Shown piece by piece: positions 53,879 to 62,626 of a stretch of DNA of 64,000 nucleotides. Source of the stretch: Chryseobacterium gleum (GTDB lineage: Bacteria; Bacteroidota; Bacteroidia; Flavobacteriales_D; Sanyastnellaceae); the NCBI GenBank assembly GCA_945881835.1, contig CAMCVP010000001.1:1-64000 (forward strand), read 5' to 3'. Within the stretch, counting starts at the first letter, position 1. The number at the start of each line of letters is the position of its first letter. The position numbers and the translations under genes are program-made. The notes beneath the pieces are model-generated. The model worked only from the letters and a program-made list of their open reading frames with translations, had not been told where the DNA came from and did no database searches.

Positions 53879-55315
53879 TTAATCGATGTAAGTGTCGATT
53901 TCTCCGATTAAGGTCACTGCGGTAGAAGAAAGTGCATTTACCCATACATATTTGCCAATTTTCGCTTCTTTTTTCGAAAAAACCACCACGACGTTCTGGG
54001 TATTGCGTCCGTAAAAGTGTTCTTGCGATTTTTTGGAAATTCCCTCAACTAAGACTTTATGTCGCTTTCCTACGTGTGCGGCTGTTCTTTCAGCGACACA
54101 AGCCATGTGCATGTCAATGATTTCATTCAGGCGTTGGCTTTTTACTTCTTCTGAAATATTGTCTTCGAATTTTCTCTCGGCCAGGGTTCTAGGTCTTTCA
54201 GAATATTTAAACATGTACGCCATGTCGTATTTCACTTCAGCCATTAATGAAAGTGTATCTGCATGCTCAGCATCTGTTTCATCGCAGAAGCCCGCGATGA
54301 CATCTGTACTAATTGCACATTCAGGCATGTACTTGCGAATAGCTGCAATGCGATCGAGGTACCATTCGCGAGAATACCCGCGGTTCATGCGCTTCAATAC
54401 ATCTGTGTTTCCACTTTGAACAGGCAAGTGTATGTAATCGCATATGTTTTCGTACTTCGCCATGGTGATTAGCACTTCATCGGTCATGTCTTTCGGATGA
54501 CTGGTTGAAAAGCGAACACGAAGGCTTGGACTTACTTCAGCAACAGCGGCGAGTAGCTGAGCGAAATTTACGGTTGGTTCATTCGGATCAACGATTTCTC
54601 CTTTTGCCGTGATGTTCCATTTATAACTGTCTACGTTTTGGCCGAGAAGGGTAACCTCTCGGTAGCCGCGATTGAAAAGATCTGTTGCTTCTTCAACAAT
54701 GGTTTTAGGATCGCGGCTACGTTCTCTTCCGCGTGTAAAAGGAACTACACAAAAGGAACACATGTTATCGCATCCGCGCATAATTGAGATAAACGCAGTT
54801 ACACCGTTGCTGTCTAAACGAACAGGGGTAATTTCTGCGTACGTTTCTTCACGGCTAAGCAAAACATTTATGGCTTTGCTTCCGTGTTCAACTTGAGAAA
54901 CGAGTCGAGGTAAATCGCGGTAGGCATCTGGACCTACGACCATGTCTACGAGTTTCTCTTCTTCCATGAGTTTTTCTCGCAAACGCTCGGCCATGCAGCC
55001 AAGTACGCCAACGACCATTTCGGGTTTGCGTTTTTTTACTGAATTCAAAAATTCAAGTCTTCCGCGAATGCGTTGTTCTGCGTTATCGCGAATGGCGCAA
55101 GTGTTTAGGAGCACTAGATCGGCCTCTTCAACATCGCGTGTGGTGGTGAATCCTTCTTGCGCCATAATAGAGGCTACAATTTCAGAATCTGCAAAATTCA
55201 TTTGGCAACCGTAGCTCTCGAGCAACAGTTTTTTTTGCGCTCCATTCTGATTTATGGGAGTCGAAATTTCAAAAAATTCGCCCTGTCTTGTCTCGTCAAT
55301 TTGTTTTTCTTCCAC
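53879..55315 (-). CDS. miaB: tRNA-2-methylthio-N6-dimethylallyladenosine synthase MiaB
   Basis: A 478-residue radical-SAM methylthiotransferase acting on i6A37 of tRNAs. The N-terminal UPF0004 domain holds three cluster cysteines (SYGCQMNFAD, LLNTCAIRDNA, GVLGCMAERL). The radical-SAM CxxxCxxC is in RGCDNMCSFCVVPFTRG, and a TRAM domain ends the protein. The start codon is GTG at 55315; no ATG precedes the first cluster motif. It diverges from topA across 129 bases. Confidence 0.96.
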   Translation of the reverse strand: MEEKQIDETRQGEFFEISTPINQNGAQKKLLLESYGCQMNFADSEIVASIMAQEGFTTTRDVEEADLVLLNTCAIRDNAEQRIRGRLEFLNSVKKRKPEMVVGVLGCMAERLREKLMEEEKLVDMVVGPDAYRDLPRLVSQVEHGSKAINVLLSREETYAEITPVRLDSNGVTAFISIMRGCDNMCSFCVVPFTRGRERSRDPKTIVEEATDLFNRGYREVTLLGQNVDSYKWNITAKGEIVDPNEPTVNFAQLLAAVAEVSPSLRVRFSTSHPKDMTDEVLITMAKYENICDYIHLPVQSGNTDVLKRMNRGYSREWYLDRIAAIRKYMPECAISTDVIAGFCDETDAEHADTLSLMAEVKYDMAYMFKYSERPRTLAERKFEDNISEEVKSQRLNEIIDMHMACVAERTAAHVGKRHKVLVEGISKKSQEHFYGRNTQNVVVVFSKKEAKIGKYVWVNALSSTAVTLIGEIDTYID

Positions 55316-55390
55316 AGTGTCTGGCTGTTTTGATTAGTGTGCAAAAATAATCTATTTCTATAGAAATAGCATATATAATCGCATAACCAA

Positions 55391-55424
55391 TTTGGAGACT
55401 AACGAATAAATGCATATACCTTTG
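55391..55424 (+). promoter_or_regulatory. Bacteroidota-type promoter of topA
   Basis: TTTG (55391-55394) is followed after 22 bases by TACCTTTG (55417-55424), an exact TAnnTTTG box, 20 bases before the topA ATG. Confidence 0.6.
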
Positions 55425-55444
55425 CCGCAATTCAAAAACAAAAT

Positions 55445-57865
55445 ATGGCTAAAAATCTTGTTATAGTAGAGTCCCCTGCAAAGGCGAAAACAATCGAAGG
55501 TTATTTGGGAAGTGACTACGTCGTTAAGGCGAGTATAGGGCACGTTCGTGATTTGCCAAAGAATAATTTTGCAGTGAGTGCTGATGGAAATTTCGATGTG
55601 ACTTACGAAGTTTATCCAGACTCGGAGAAGGTGGTTAGTGAATTGAAGAAATTAGCGAAAGACGCAATTAAAGATAATAAGTTTGTTTGGTTAGCGACGG
55701 ATGAGGACCGCGAGGGAGAGGCAATTTCTTGGCATTTGTTGGAGGCAATGAAGCTCGAGGAGAGCAATACAAAACGCATTGTATTTTCCGAGATTACCAA
55801 AAAAGCAATCCTAGCGGCAATGGAAAAGCCAAGAACCATAGACATGGACTTGGTGAATGCGCAGCAAGCAAGAAGAATTTTAGATAGAATAGTTGGTTTT
55901 GAACTTTCGCCAGTTTTGTGGAGAAAAGTTGGACCATCATTGAGCGCCGGCCGTGTGCAAAGCGTTGCCGTTCGATTAATTGTGGAAAGAGAACGTGAGG
56001 TAGAAGCCTTCAATGCATCTGCATATTTCGGTATTCGTGCCATGTTCGATTTGACTGACGCTGTGTTAAAAGCAGATTTACCTGGAAAAATTTCTGACGG
56101 AACAGCTGCTCAAGCGTTTTTAGAAGATTGTAAAAATGCTGAGTTTGCGATTTCTTCATTGGAAACGAAGCCGGGATCAAGAACGCCTGCGGCACCATTC
56201 ACAACTTCAACCCTTCAACAAGAGGCAGGCAGAAAGTTGGGTATGTCTGTAAAGGCAACCATGACTGTTGCACAGAAACTATATGAGAGTGGAAAGATTA
56301 CCTACATGAGAACTGACAGTATGAACTTGTCAGATTTCGCAAGGGATGCGGCGAAGCTCGAGATCGTTTCAAGTTTCGGAGAAAAATATTCAAATCCAAG
56401 AGTATTCAAGTCGAAAAAGGGTGCGCAAGAAGCACACGAGGCGATTCGTCCAACCGATATGGCTGTAAAAACCATTGATGGAGATACCAACGAGAAAAGA
56501 CTTTACGAATTAATTTGGAAGAGAACATTGGCAAGCCAGATGGCCGATGCGAAATTGGAAAACACAACGGCACATGTGAACATTTCAACACGAAGTGAAA
56601 CCCTTGTTGCAAAAGGACAAGTTGTGAAATTCGATGGTTTCTTGAAGGTGTATATGGAAGGAACAGACGATGAAGAGTCTGACGAAAGCGGCGTTCTTCC
56701 TCCATTGCATGAAGGACAGATTCTCGATTTGAGAAACATGGTGGCGCAAGAAAAATTCACACAGAAACCTGCACGTTATAGCGAGGCTAGTTTGGTGAAG
56801 AAAATGGAAGAGTTAGGTATTGGAAGACCTTCAACCTATGCATCTACAATCAGCACAATACAGGCTCGTACTTATGTTGTGAAGCAGGATTTGGAAGGTA
56901 AACCGCGATCATATGCAGTACACACTTTAGCGAATAAGAACATTACTTCAGAGACGAAAACTGAGAATACCGGAGCTGAAAGAGCAAAGTTATTCCCAAC
57001 AGACATTGGACGTGTGGTAAATGATTTCTTGGTGGAAAATTTCAAGAAGATTCTTGATTACGCATTTACTGCCAACGTCGAAGAAGAATTCGACACCATT
57101 GCTGAAGGTAAGTTAGATTGGAAGAAAATGCTTCATACATTCTACAATCCGTTTCATGAGAACGTGAATAAAACAATGAACGAAGCTGCCCGTGCTTCCG
57201 GTGAGCGTTTTTTGGGAGACGATCCTGCAACTGGAAAGCCAATCATTGCACGTATCGGAAGGTTCGGTCCGATGATTCAATTGGGAACTGCTGAAGAAGA
57301 AGAGAAGAAATTTGCATCGCTTCGTCCAAACCAAAGTATCAACACCATAACCTTGGAAGAAGCATTGGATTTATTCAAAATGCCGCGTAACCTAGGTGAA
57401 TGGAATGGTGAAAAGATTGTGGTGGGAATCGGTCGTTTCGGTCCGTATGTGAAATACAAATCTACCTACGCTTCGCTTCGTGTGAAGGAAGGGGATGATC
57501 CGTTCACCATTGATTTGGAAAGAGCAGTCAAACTCGTTGAAGATAAAATCAACGGAGTGAACGCAAACCTGCTTAAGACTTTCACGGAAGATGAGAATGT
57601 TCAGATCATTAATGGACGCTTCGGGGCTTATTTGAAATCAGGAAACTTGAATTTCAAACTTCCCAAAGGAGCTAAGGCTGAAGACATTTCTTGGGCAAAT
57701 GCTCAGCAAATCATGGAAGAGCAAATGGAGCAGGCAACGAAAAAGGCAGCTTCAAGAAAGCCAGCACCTAAAAAGGCTCCTGCAAAGAAGGCTCCTGCAA
57801 AAAAGGCGGCAGCTAAGAAAGCGCCTGCTAAGAAGGCCGCAGCGAAAAAATCACCGAAGAAGTAA
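55445..57865 (+). CDS. topA: DNA topoisomerase I
   Basis: An 806-residue type IA topoisomerase that relaxes negative supercoils. The Toprim domain opens with NLVIVESPAKAKTIEGYL and has the acidic DEDREGEAISWHL. The catalytic Tyr is in ITYMRTDSMNLS, and GRPSTYASTI and RVQSVAVRLI are also seen. There is no tetracysteine zinc-ribbon; instead C-terminal repeats (IGRFGPMIQ, IGRFGPYVKY, INGRFGAYLKSG) are present. The last 38 residues are a Lys/Ala/Pro tail resembling histone H1 (57750-57862). A short hairpin (57865-57882) follows the stop. Confidence 0.97.
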   Translation: MAKNLVIVESPAKAKTIEGYLGSDYVVKASIGHVRDLPKNNFAVSADGNFDVTYEVYPDSEKVVSELKKLAKDAIKDNKFVWLATDEDREGEAISWHLLEAMKLEESNTKRIVFSEITKKAILAAMEKPRTIDMDLVNAQQARRILDRIVGFELSPVLWRKVGPSLSAGRVQSVAVRLIVEREREVEAFNASAYFGIRAMFDLTDAVLKADLPGKISDGTAAQAFLEDCKNAEFAISSLETKPGSRTPAAPFTTSTLQQEAGRKLGMSVKATMTVAQKLYESGKITYMRTDSMNLSDFARDAAKLEIVSSFGEKYSNPRVFKSKKGAQEAHEAIRPTDMAVKTIDGDTNEKRLYELIWKRTLASQMADAKLENTTAHVNISTRSETLVAKGQVVKFDGFLKVYMEGTDDEESDESGVLPPLHEGQILDLRNMVAQEKFTQKPARYSEASLVKKMEELGIGRPSTYASTISTIQARTYVVKQDLEGKPRSYAVHTLANKNITSETKTENTGAERAKLFPTDIGRVVNDFLVENFKKILDYAFTANVEEEFDTIAEGKLDWKKMLHTFYNPFHENVNKTMNEAARASGERFLGDDPATGKPIIARIGRFGPMIQLGTAEEEEKKFASLRPNQSINTITLEEALDLFKMPRNLGEWNGEKIVVGIGRFGPYVKYKSTYASLRVKEGDDPFTIDLERAVKLVEDKINGVNANLLKTFTEDENVQIINGRFGAYLKSGNLNFKLPKGAKAEDISWANAQQIMEEQMEQATKKAASRKPAPKKAPAKKAPAKKAAAKKAPAKKAAAKKSPKK

Positions 57866-57933
57866 ATGTGAATCATCACATTCCTTTGTTGAAATGATTT
57901 TTTAGTGGAAGGAAAATGATTGACTCATCCATG

Positions 57934-57941
57934 TAGTTTCG
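57934..57941 (+). promoter_or_regulatory. Possible -7 box of the ureohydrolase-fold gene
   Basis: TAGTTTCG differs from TAnnTTTG at one base and lies 5 bases before the ATG at 57947, a position that would give an almost leaderless mRNA. Weak evidence on its own. Confidence 0.3.
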
Positions 57942-57946
57942 TACTC

Positions 57947-59113
57947 ATGGATTTGTCAGTATTTCTCTCGCCGAGTATTTTTCACGATAGCTCGAATCGC
58001 TTCTTTGCGAACAACACCTTGGGTGCTCAAACGCGTTTTTATTTCGATGATGAAAACGATTTGAACGAAAGGCAAATAGCTATTGTTGGTGTTTGTGAAG
58101 ACCGAAATTCGGAAAACAATTCAGGCGCGGCAAATGCTCCCGATGATGTTCGAAGAGAATTGTACAAATTGTTAGCCTGCGACGATTATTCGAAAATTGT
58201 CGATTTAGGAAACATACTGCCTGGAGAAACTCCCGAGGATACCTATTATGCCCTTTCGGAAGTCTGCACGGCTTGTATGAAGTTGAACATTATTCCTGTT
58301 GTCATTGGTGGGACCCAAGATTTAACCTTTGCAACCTACAAGGCCTACGAGGCCATGGAGCAAACGGTAAACCTAGTAACCATAGATTCAAAGTTAGACT
58401 TTGGATCAAGTCCGGACGACTCCTCAGCGGAAGGTTATTTGAATCGAATTATTCTTCATCGTCCAAATTATTTGTTCAATTTTTCAAATTTGGGACATCA
58501 GCGTTATTTAACAGACAAGGCTCTGATTGAATTAACGACCAAGATGTATTTTGATGCCATAAGGTTGGGTGAAATTCAGCAAGATCTTTCGATTGCGGAA
58601 CCGGTCATTAGAAATGCAGATTTGTTAAGTTTCGATTTAAGTTCCATACGTTTTTCGGAATTTATGTCCACCAAGAAAAGCGGCCCGAATGGTTTTTTTG
58701 GTCATGAGGCGGCACAGTTGTGTAAATATGCGGGTATGAGTGAAAAGCTTACCTGCATAGGATTTTATGAGTTTAATCCTTCCTTGGATGATACTGGCCA
58801 GTCTGCAAAACTGATGGCACAATTGATATGGTGTTTCATCGATGGGTACCATGCTCGCCGTGGCGATTATCCAATTGCATCACTTTCAGAATATGAAAAA
58901 TTCATTGTTCTACTAACCGACTCAGGCGACGAGCTGGTTTTTTATAAAAGTCATTTAACAAATCGTTGGTGGTTGGAAGTTGCTTATCCCGCAGGTTCCG
59001 AAGAAAAACATGAGCGAAATCATGTTGTGCCATGCACCTATGCCGACTATATGATGGCCTCTCAACAAGAAATGCCAGACAGGTGGTGGATGACTTTTCA
59101 AAAGTTGGTGTAA
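57947..59113 (+). CDS. Arginase/formimidoylglutamase-fold protein with degenerate metal site
   Basis: A 388-residue protein of the ureohydrolase fold. The core strands and loops are recognisable (PVVIGGTQDLTFA, LVTIDSKLDFGSS, LLSFDLSSIRFSE), but manganese ligands are lost. GGxHD has become GGTQD (Gln124 for His), DxHxD has become DSKLD (Lys149 for His), and the SFDxD motif reads SFDLS (Ser232 for Asp). It is therefore unlikely to hydrolyse guanidino or formimino substrates by the usual two-manganese mechanism. A 100-residue N-terminal part and a long C-terminal part (TNRWWLEVAYP) are outside the standard fold. It lies just before the T9SS motor operon. An in-frame TTG at 57920 was not used. 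Confidence 0.8.
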   Translation: MDLSVFLSPSIFHDSSNRFFANNTLGAQTRFYFDDENDLNERQIAIVGVCEDRNSENNSGAANAPDDVRRELYKLLACDDYSKIVDLGNILPGETPEDTYYALSEVCTACMKLNIIPVVIGGTQDLTFATYKAYEAMEQTVNLVTIDSKLDFGSSPDDSSAEGYLNRIILHRPNYLFNFSNLGHQRYLTDKALIELTTKMYFDAIRLGEIQQDLSIAEPVIRNADLLSFDLSSIRFSEFMSTKKSGPNGFFGHEAAQLCKYAGMSEKLTCIGFYEFNPSLDDTGQSAKLMAQLIWCFIDGYHARRGDYPIASLSEYEKFIVLLTDSGDELVFYKSHLTNRWWLEVAYPAGSEEKHERNHVVPCTYADYMMASQQEMPDRWWMTFQKLV

Positions 59114-59225
59114 AGAAAGTTAGGTTTCCAAGAATAGACATGTCTAATTTGTTGAGTTATCTCGCTGAAAATCATGGGGTATTGGGTGTTTAGGCTTTAG
59201 TGAATGTTGAATTTCACTTGTTTTT

Positions 59226-59256
59226 TTTGTTTTTTTAAATAGATTTTCTATTTTAG
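59226..59256 (+). promoter_or_regulatory. Probable promoter of the sprF-gldKLM operon
   Basis: TTTG (59226-59229) is separated by 19 bases from TATTTTAG (59249-59256), one mismatch from TAnnTTTG. This would give a leader of about 50 bases before the ATG at 59315. The rest of the 201-base gap (59114-59314) shows nothing else. Confidence 0.45.
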
Positions 59257-59314
59257 CAAACTCTGTGACTTCCCAGATGGGGTGGAAGCAGACTTAAAAC
59301 GAACGAAACAAACG

Positions 59315-60268
59315 ATGAAAAAACTTTATTTTCTTCTCTTAACGTTTTCTCTTGTAGGTGCGGTTAATGCCCAACAAGATCCTCAATTTTCGTTGTGGAT
59401 GTTTGACAAAATTTCATTCAACCCTGCTGCTGCGGGTATTGATAACATGCATCAAATTCAAGCCTTCCACAGAGATCAGTGGGATGGTTTTGATCGCGAT
59501 CCCAAAACCTATTTGTTTAATTACAATGGCTACGTTAAGGCAGCTGGAAGAACGATTGGTTTGGGTGTCAGCGCCATGACTGAAGTTCTTGGACAAGAGC
59601 AAAATAAGTTTGCAAGATTGTCGGGATCTTTTCATCAGCCAATCGGTAATAATATTTTGTCTGCAGGATTTCAAGTTGGAATGGTTTCAAAGACATTGGG
59701 TACGAATTGGATAGCAATTGACCCGACTGACCCTAACATTCCTATAACTGGACTTTCTCAGGGAGGTTTCGACGCAAACTTCGGATTAATGTTTTATCAG
59801 AAGGATAAGTTTTACGCTGGTGTAAGTGCAACCCATTTACCTGCTACAAGTTTGGCTGATCTTGGTTTTGCTACAGCGCGTCACTTGTATATCATGGGTG
59901 GATATAATCACGATTTAAACAATGGATTAGTCATTCGCACAAATGTTTTAGCCAAAACAGATATGAAAGCCTCCCCAGCTATTGACGTTAATGCGAATGT
60001 TCTCTGGAACAATTTACTATGGGGTGGAGTTGCTTTCCGTCCTGGAGATGCAATCGTTCCAATGGCGGGTATGCAAATGGCTTTGAACACTGTTCAGCAA
60101 GGGCGTTACACGTATACCCATGGATTTAAAATGGGCTATTCCTACGATGTTACTTTAAGCACAATTAAAGATTACAGCGCAGGTTCACACGAGTTCTTTT
60201 TGACATATGAATTTAATTTAGGAAAAACCCCAATTCGAAGAATTTCAGGTGATCCTCGATTATTGTAA
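59315..60268 (+). CDS. PorP/SprF-family T9SS outer-membrane protein
   Basis: A 317-residue outer-membrane barrel. The signal peptide (residues 1-19, ending VNAQ) is followed by QDPQFSLWMFDKISFNPAAAG, shown here as QDPQFSLWMF and FNPAAAG, the start typical of PorP/SprF. Later FHRDQWDGFDRDP and strands such as GVSATHLPATSLAD appear. Family members accompany GldK/PorK in the T9SS core or serve one SprB-like cargo; lying directly ahead of gldK, this one is probably the core member. ATG at 59315 chosen because it begins the signal peptide. Confidence 0.9.
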   Translation: MKKLYFLLLTFSLVGAVNAQQDPQFSLWMFDKISFNPAAAGIDNMHQIQAFHRDQWDGFDRDPKTYLFNYNGYVKAAGRTIGLGVSAMTEVLGQEQNKFARLSGSFHQPIGNNILSAGFQVGMVSKTLGTNWIAIDPTDPNIPITGLSQGGFDANFGLMFYQKDKFYAGVSATHLPATSLADLGFATARHLYIMGGYNHDLNNGLVIRTNVLAKTDMKASPAIDVNANVLWNNLLWGGVAFRPGDAIVPMAGMQMALNTVQQGRYTYTHGFKMGYSYDVTLSTIKDYSAGSHEFFLTYEFNLGKTPIRRISGDPRLL

Positions 60269-60301
60269 CAATAAAATGAAACCCAACGTAGTTATAAATA
60301 C

Positions 60302-60328
60302 GTTAAACTTAACCCAACAGAGTTTAAC
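60302..60328 (+). other. Intercistronic hairpin between the sprF-like gene and gldK
   Basis: GTTAAACT (60302-60309) pairs perfectly with AGTTTAAC (60321-60328) across an 11-base loop, 18 bases before the gldK start. There is no T tract, so it is not a standard terminator. It may mark an mRNA processing or stability site. Confidence 0.5.
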
Positions 60329-60346
60329 TCATTAATTTAGGAAGTC

Positions 60347-61738
60347 ATGAAAAAGTCAATTTTGTTTTTCGCATTAGTGTCTTCGCTGCTTGTCGGATGT
60401 TATTCCGGTCCTGCAGGAGAACTAGTAGGTGTATATCCTCGCGAGGAATGGGTTCAAGTGAATCCATATGGAATGAATTACATTCATTTTGGTTCCTTCA
60501 CCATGGGTAACAATGACCGCGACTTAGCTGGCGGGATGACCGTAAAGGCAAAAACCGTTACTGTTTCGGCGTATTACATGGATCAACATGAAATTTCAAA
60601 CAACGAATATCGCCAATTCGTTTATTGGGTGCGCGACTCTCTGATGAGAGATCAGTTAGCTCAAAACGAAATCGAAGGTTTCGGTATTTCTGAGCGTGAA
60701 GACGGTCGTGAAATGGATCGCTTCATTAATAAGGGGTACAAGTTGGATTGGGAGACTGAAATAGATATGGAGAATGATGAGATTTTCGATATCGTTTATG
60801 ATGAATTTTATCTTCAAGGTGCTGACAAGTACTACGATCGTAAGGAAATTGATTCTCGTAAGTTGAAATACCGTTACTGGTGGATCGATTTCGAGGGCGC
60901 GGCTAAGAAAAAAGGAAATCGTGATGAAGAGACAGGAGAGAAGAACTCTTTGGATCAATTGCACTCTATTAAAATCAACTCAGACAGAACGAAATTCGTT
61001 GTTGAAGAACAAATAAACGTATACCCTGACACATTAGTTTGGGCACATGATTTCACATACTCGAACAACACTCACTTAACTGAAACTTATTTTTGGCACC
61101 CGGCTTATGACGACTATCCAGTTGTAGGTGTTACTTGGGGTCAATGTCAAGCATTCTGCGCTTGGAGAACACAAATTCTAAACGAGTGGAAGCAACAAAA
61201 CGGTGAGACCTTTGTACAACGTTTCCGCCTGCCTTCGGAGGCTGAATGGGAATATGCATCTCGCGGTGGACTTTCTAACGAAGAATATCCTTGGGGTGGT
61301 CCATACACACGTAACTACTTAGGTTGTCCATTGGCTAACTTTAAGCCTATGCGCGGTGATTATCCGGATGATAACGGTGTTCATACCGTTCCAATCGGGT
61401 CATACTCACCAAACGGATGGGGTCTATACAACATGGCGGGTAACGTAGCAGAGTGGTGTAACACCGCTTATGACGAGGCGGCTTACGAAATCATGCATGA
61501 CTTGAACCCTGAATACGACTACCGCGCGAAGGAAGATGATGCAACAACACAAAAACGTAAGGTAATTCGTGGAGGATCTTGGAAAGACATTTCTTATTTC
61601 ATTCAATGCGGATCGCGTTCGTATGAATTCCAAGACACTGCAAAGTCTTACATCGGATTTCGTTGCGTAATGACCTACTTAGGTCGCGGAAAGAGTGGTC
61701 CTGCTGAAGATTGGAACAATCCTGCTGGCAACGAATAA
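60347..61738 (+). CDS. gldK: Gliding motility / T9SS lipoprotein GldK (PorK)
   Basis: A 463-residue outer-membrane lipoprotein with lipobox SLLVGC (C18). The body is a formylglycine-generating-enzyme (SUMF1) fold: FGSFTMGNNDRD, YYMDQHEISNNEYRQF, FRLPSEAEWEYASRGG, NMAGNVAEWCNTAYDE and VIRGGSWKD. In the T9SS this fold is structural: with GldN it makes the periplasmic ring. An insert of about 150 residues in the middle (FVVEEQINVYPDTLVWAHDFTYS region) is normal for GldK. Gap of 78 bases from the sprF-like gene. Confidence 0.96.
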   Translation: MKKSILFFALVSSLLVGCYSGPAGELVGVYPREEWVQVNPYGMNYIHFGSFTMGNNDRDLAGGMTVKAKTVTVSAYYMDQHEISNNEYRQFVYWVRDSLMRDQLAQNEIEGFGISEREDGREMDRFINKGYKLDWETEIDMENDEIFDIVYDEFYLQGADKYYDRKEIDSRKLKYRYWWIDFEGAAKKKGNRDEETGEKNSLDQLHSIKINSDRTKFVVEEQINVYPDTLVWAHDFTYSNNTHLTETYFWHPAYDDYPVVGVTWGQCQAFCAWRTQILNEWKQQNGETFVQRFRLPSEAEWEYASRGGLSNEEYPWGGPYTRNYLGCPLANFKPMRGDYPDDNGVHTVPIGSYSPNGWGLYNMAGNVAEWCNTAYDEAAYEIMHDLNPEYDYRAKEDDATTQKRKVIRGGSWKDISYFIQCGSRSYEFQDTAKSYIGFRCVMTYLGRGKSGPAEDWNNPAGNE

Positions 61739-61788
61739 TTTTCTTTGAAACCAATTAAACCTCATAAATAACTTAAATTTTTAAATCA

Positions 61789-62583
61789 ATGAAACCTGGA
61801 AGTAAAGCTTGGAAAAATTTTATGGCAAAACTGTACGGAATCGGGGCAGCTGTCGTAATTATTGGAGCGATGTTTAAAATTCAGCACTGGCCATTCGCGT
61901 CTTTGCTACTTGTTGTGGGATTGAGTACAGAAGCTGTTATCTTCTTTTTCTCTGCATTTGAACCGTTACACGAAGAACCAGATTGGTCTTTAGTATACCC
62001 TGAATTAGCTACTCCAGAAGACGGTGAGCACGGTCACGGGTCTTCAAAGAAGCCTGCTGTTAACAAAGGAGTTTCTCAGCAATTGGATGCACTTTTGAGT
62101 GAAGCTAAGATTGACGGAGATTTGATTTCAAGTCTTGGTGATGGAATGAGAACTTTCAGTTCTAACGCTCGTCAAATGGCAGATTCTACCGACGCTGCAA
62201 TGGCTAGCTCTAACTATGCTTCTTCATTACAAGACGCTTCTGCAAAGGTTGCTAAATTGGCTTCAACTTATGAGGCTGCTTCTGAGCAATTAACAGGTCT
62301 TGCTGCTCATTCTGAGCAAGGAGCTAACGCAGGAGAACATCTTCAAAAAATGTCGCAAAATCTTGCTGCATTGAACGGAATGTACGAATTGCAATTGTCT
62401 GAATTGGAGAAAACTCGTGTTATGTTCGGCGATATGGGTGCATTGGTTAAAAACCTTGCAGACTCTGTTGAAGATACCAAGTTGTATAAAGAGAACATTT
62501 CTGAGCTTGCGCATAACTTGAAATCTTTGAATACGATTTATGCGAACATGTTGAATGCAATGGGCTCTGGCCGTCAAGCATAA
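61789..62583 (+). CDS. gldL: T9SS / gliding motor membrane protein GldL
   Basis: A 264-residue inner-membrane protein with two helices (about 15-30 and 38-57). It makes the proton-driven motor with GldM. In KIQHWPFASLL and LSTEAVIFFFSAFEP the buried charged residues are Lys30, Glu48 and Glu58, positions matching Lys27, Glu49 and Glu59 discussed for the Flavobacterium protein (from memory). The rest is a long, probably coiled-coil cytoplasmic part rich in Ala and Ser. It is followed after 43 bases by gldM. Confidence 0.96.
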   Translation: MKPGSKAWKNFMAKLYGIGAAVVIIGAMFKIQHWPFASLLLVVGLSTEAVIFFFSAFEPLHEEPDWSLVYPELATPEDGEHGHGSSKKPAVNKGVSQQLDALLSEAKIDGDLISSLGDGMRTFSSNARQMADSTDAAMASSNYASSLQDASAKVAKLASTYEAASEQLTGLAAHSEQGANAGEHLQKMSQNLAALNGMYELQLSELEKTRVMFGDMGALVKNLADSVEDTKLYKENISELAHNLKSLNTIYANMLNAMGSGRQA

Positions 62584-62613
62584 GTTCCAAAAATATTTGT
62601 TGTAATAAAAAAC

Positions 62614-62620
62614 AGGAGGA
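62614..62620 (+). promoter_or_regulatory. Strong Shine-Dalgarno sequence for gldM
   Basis: AGGAGGA lies 6 bases ahead of the gldM ATG. Nearly all other genes in the window have A-rich leaders without such a site, as expected for Bacteroidota. Confidence 0.7.
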
Positions 62621-62626
62621 ACTAAA

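Noticed and set aside
57865-57882. Hairpin AATGTGA-ATCA-TCACATT after topA as a terminator
   Set aside because: The stem is only 7 bp, overlaps the stop codon and is not followed by a T tract.
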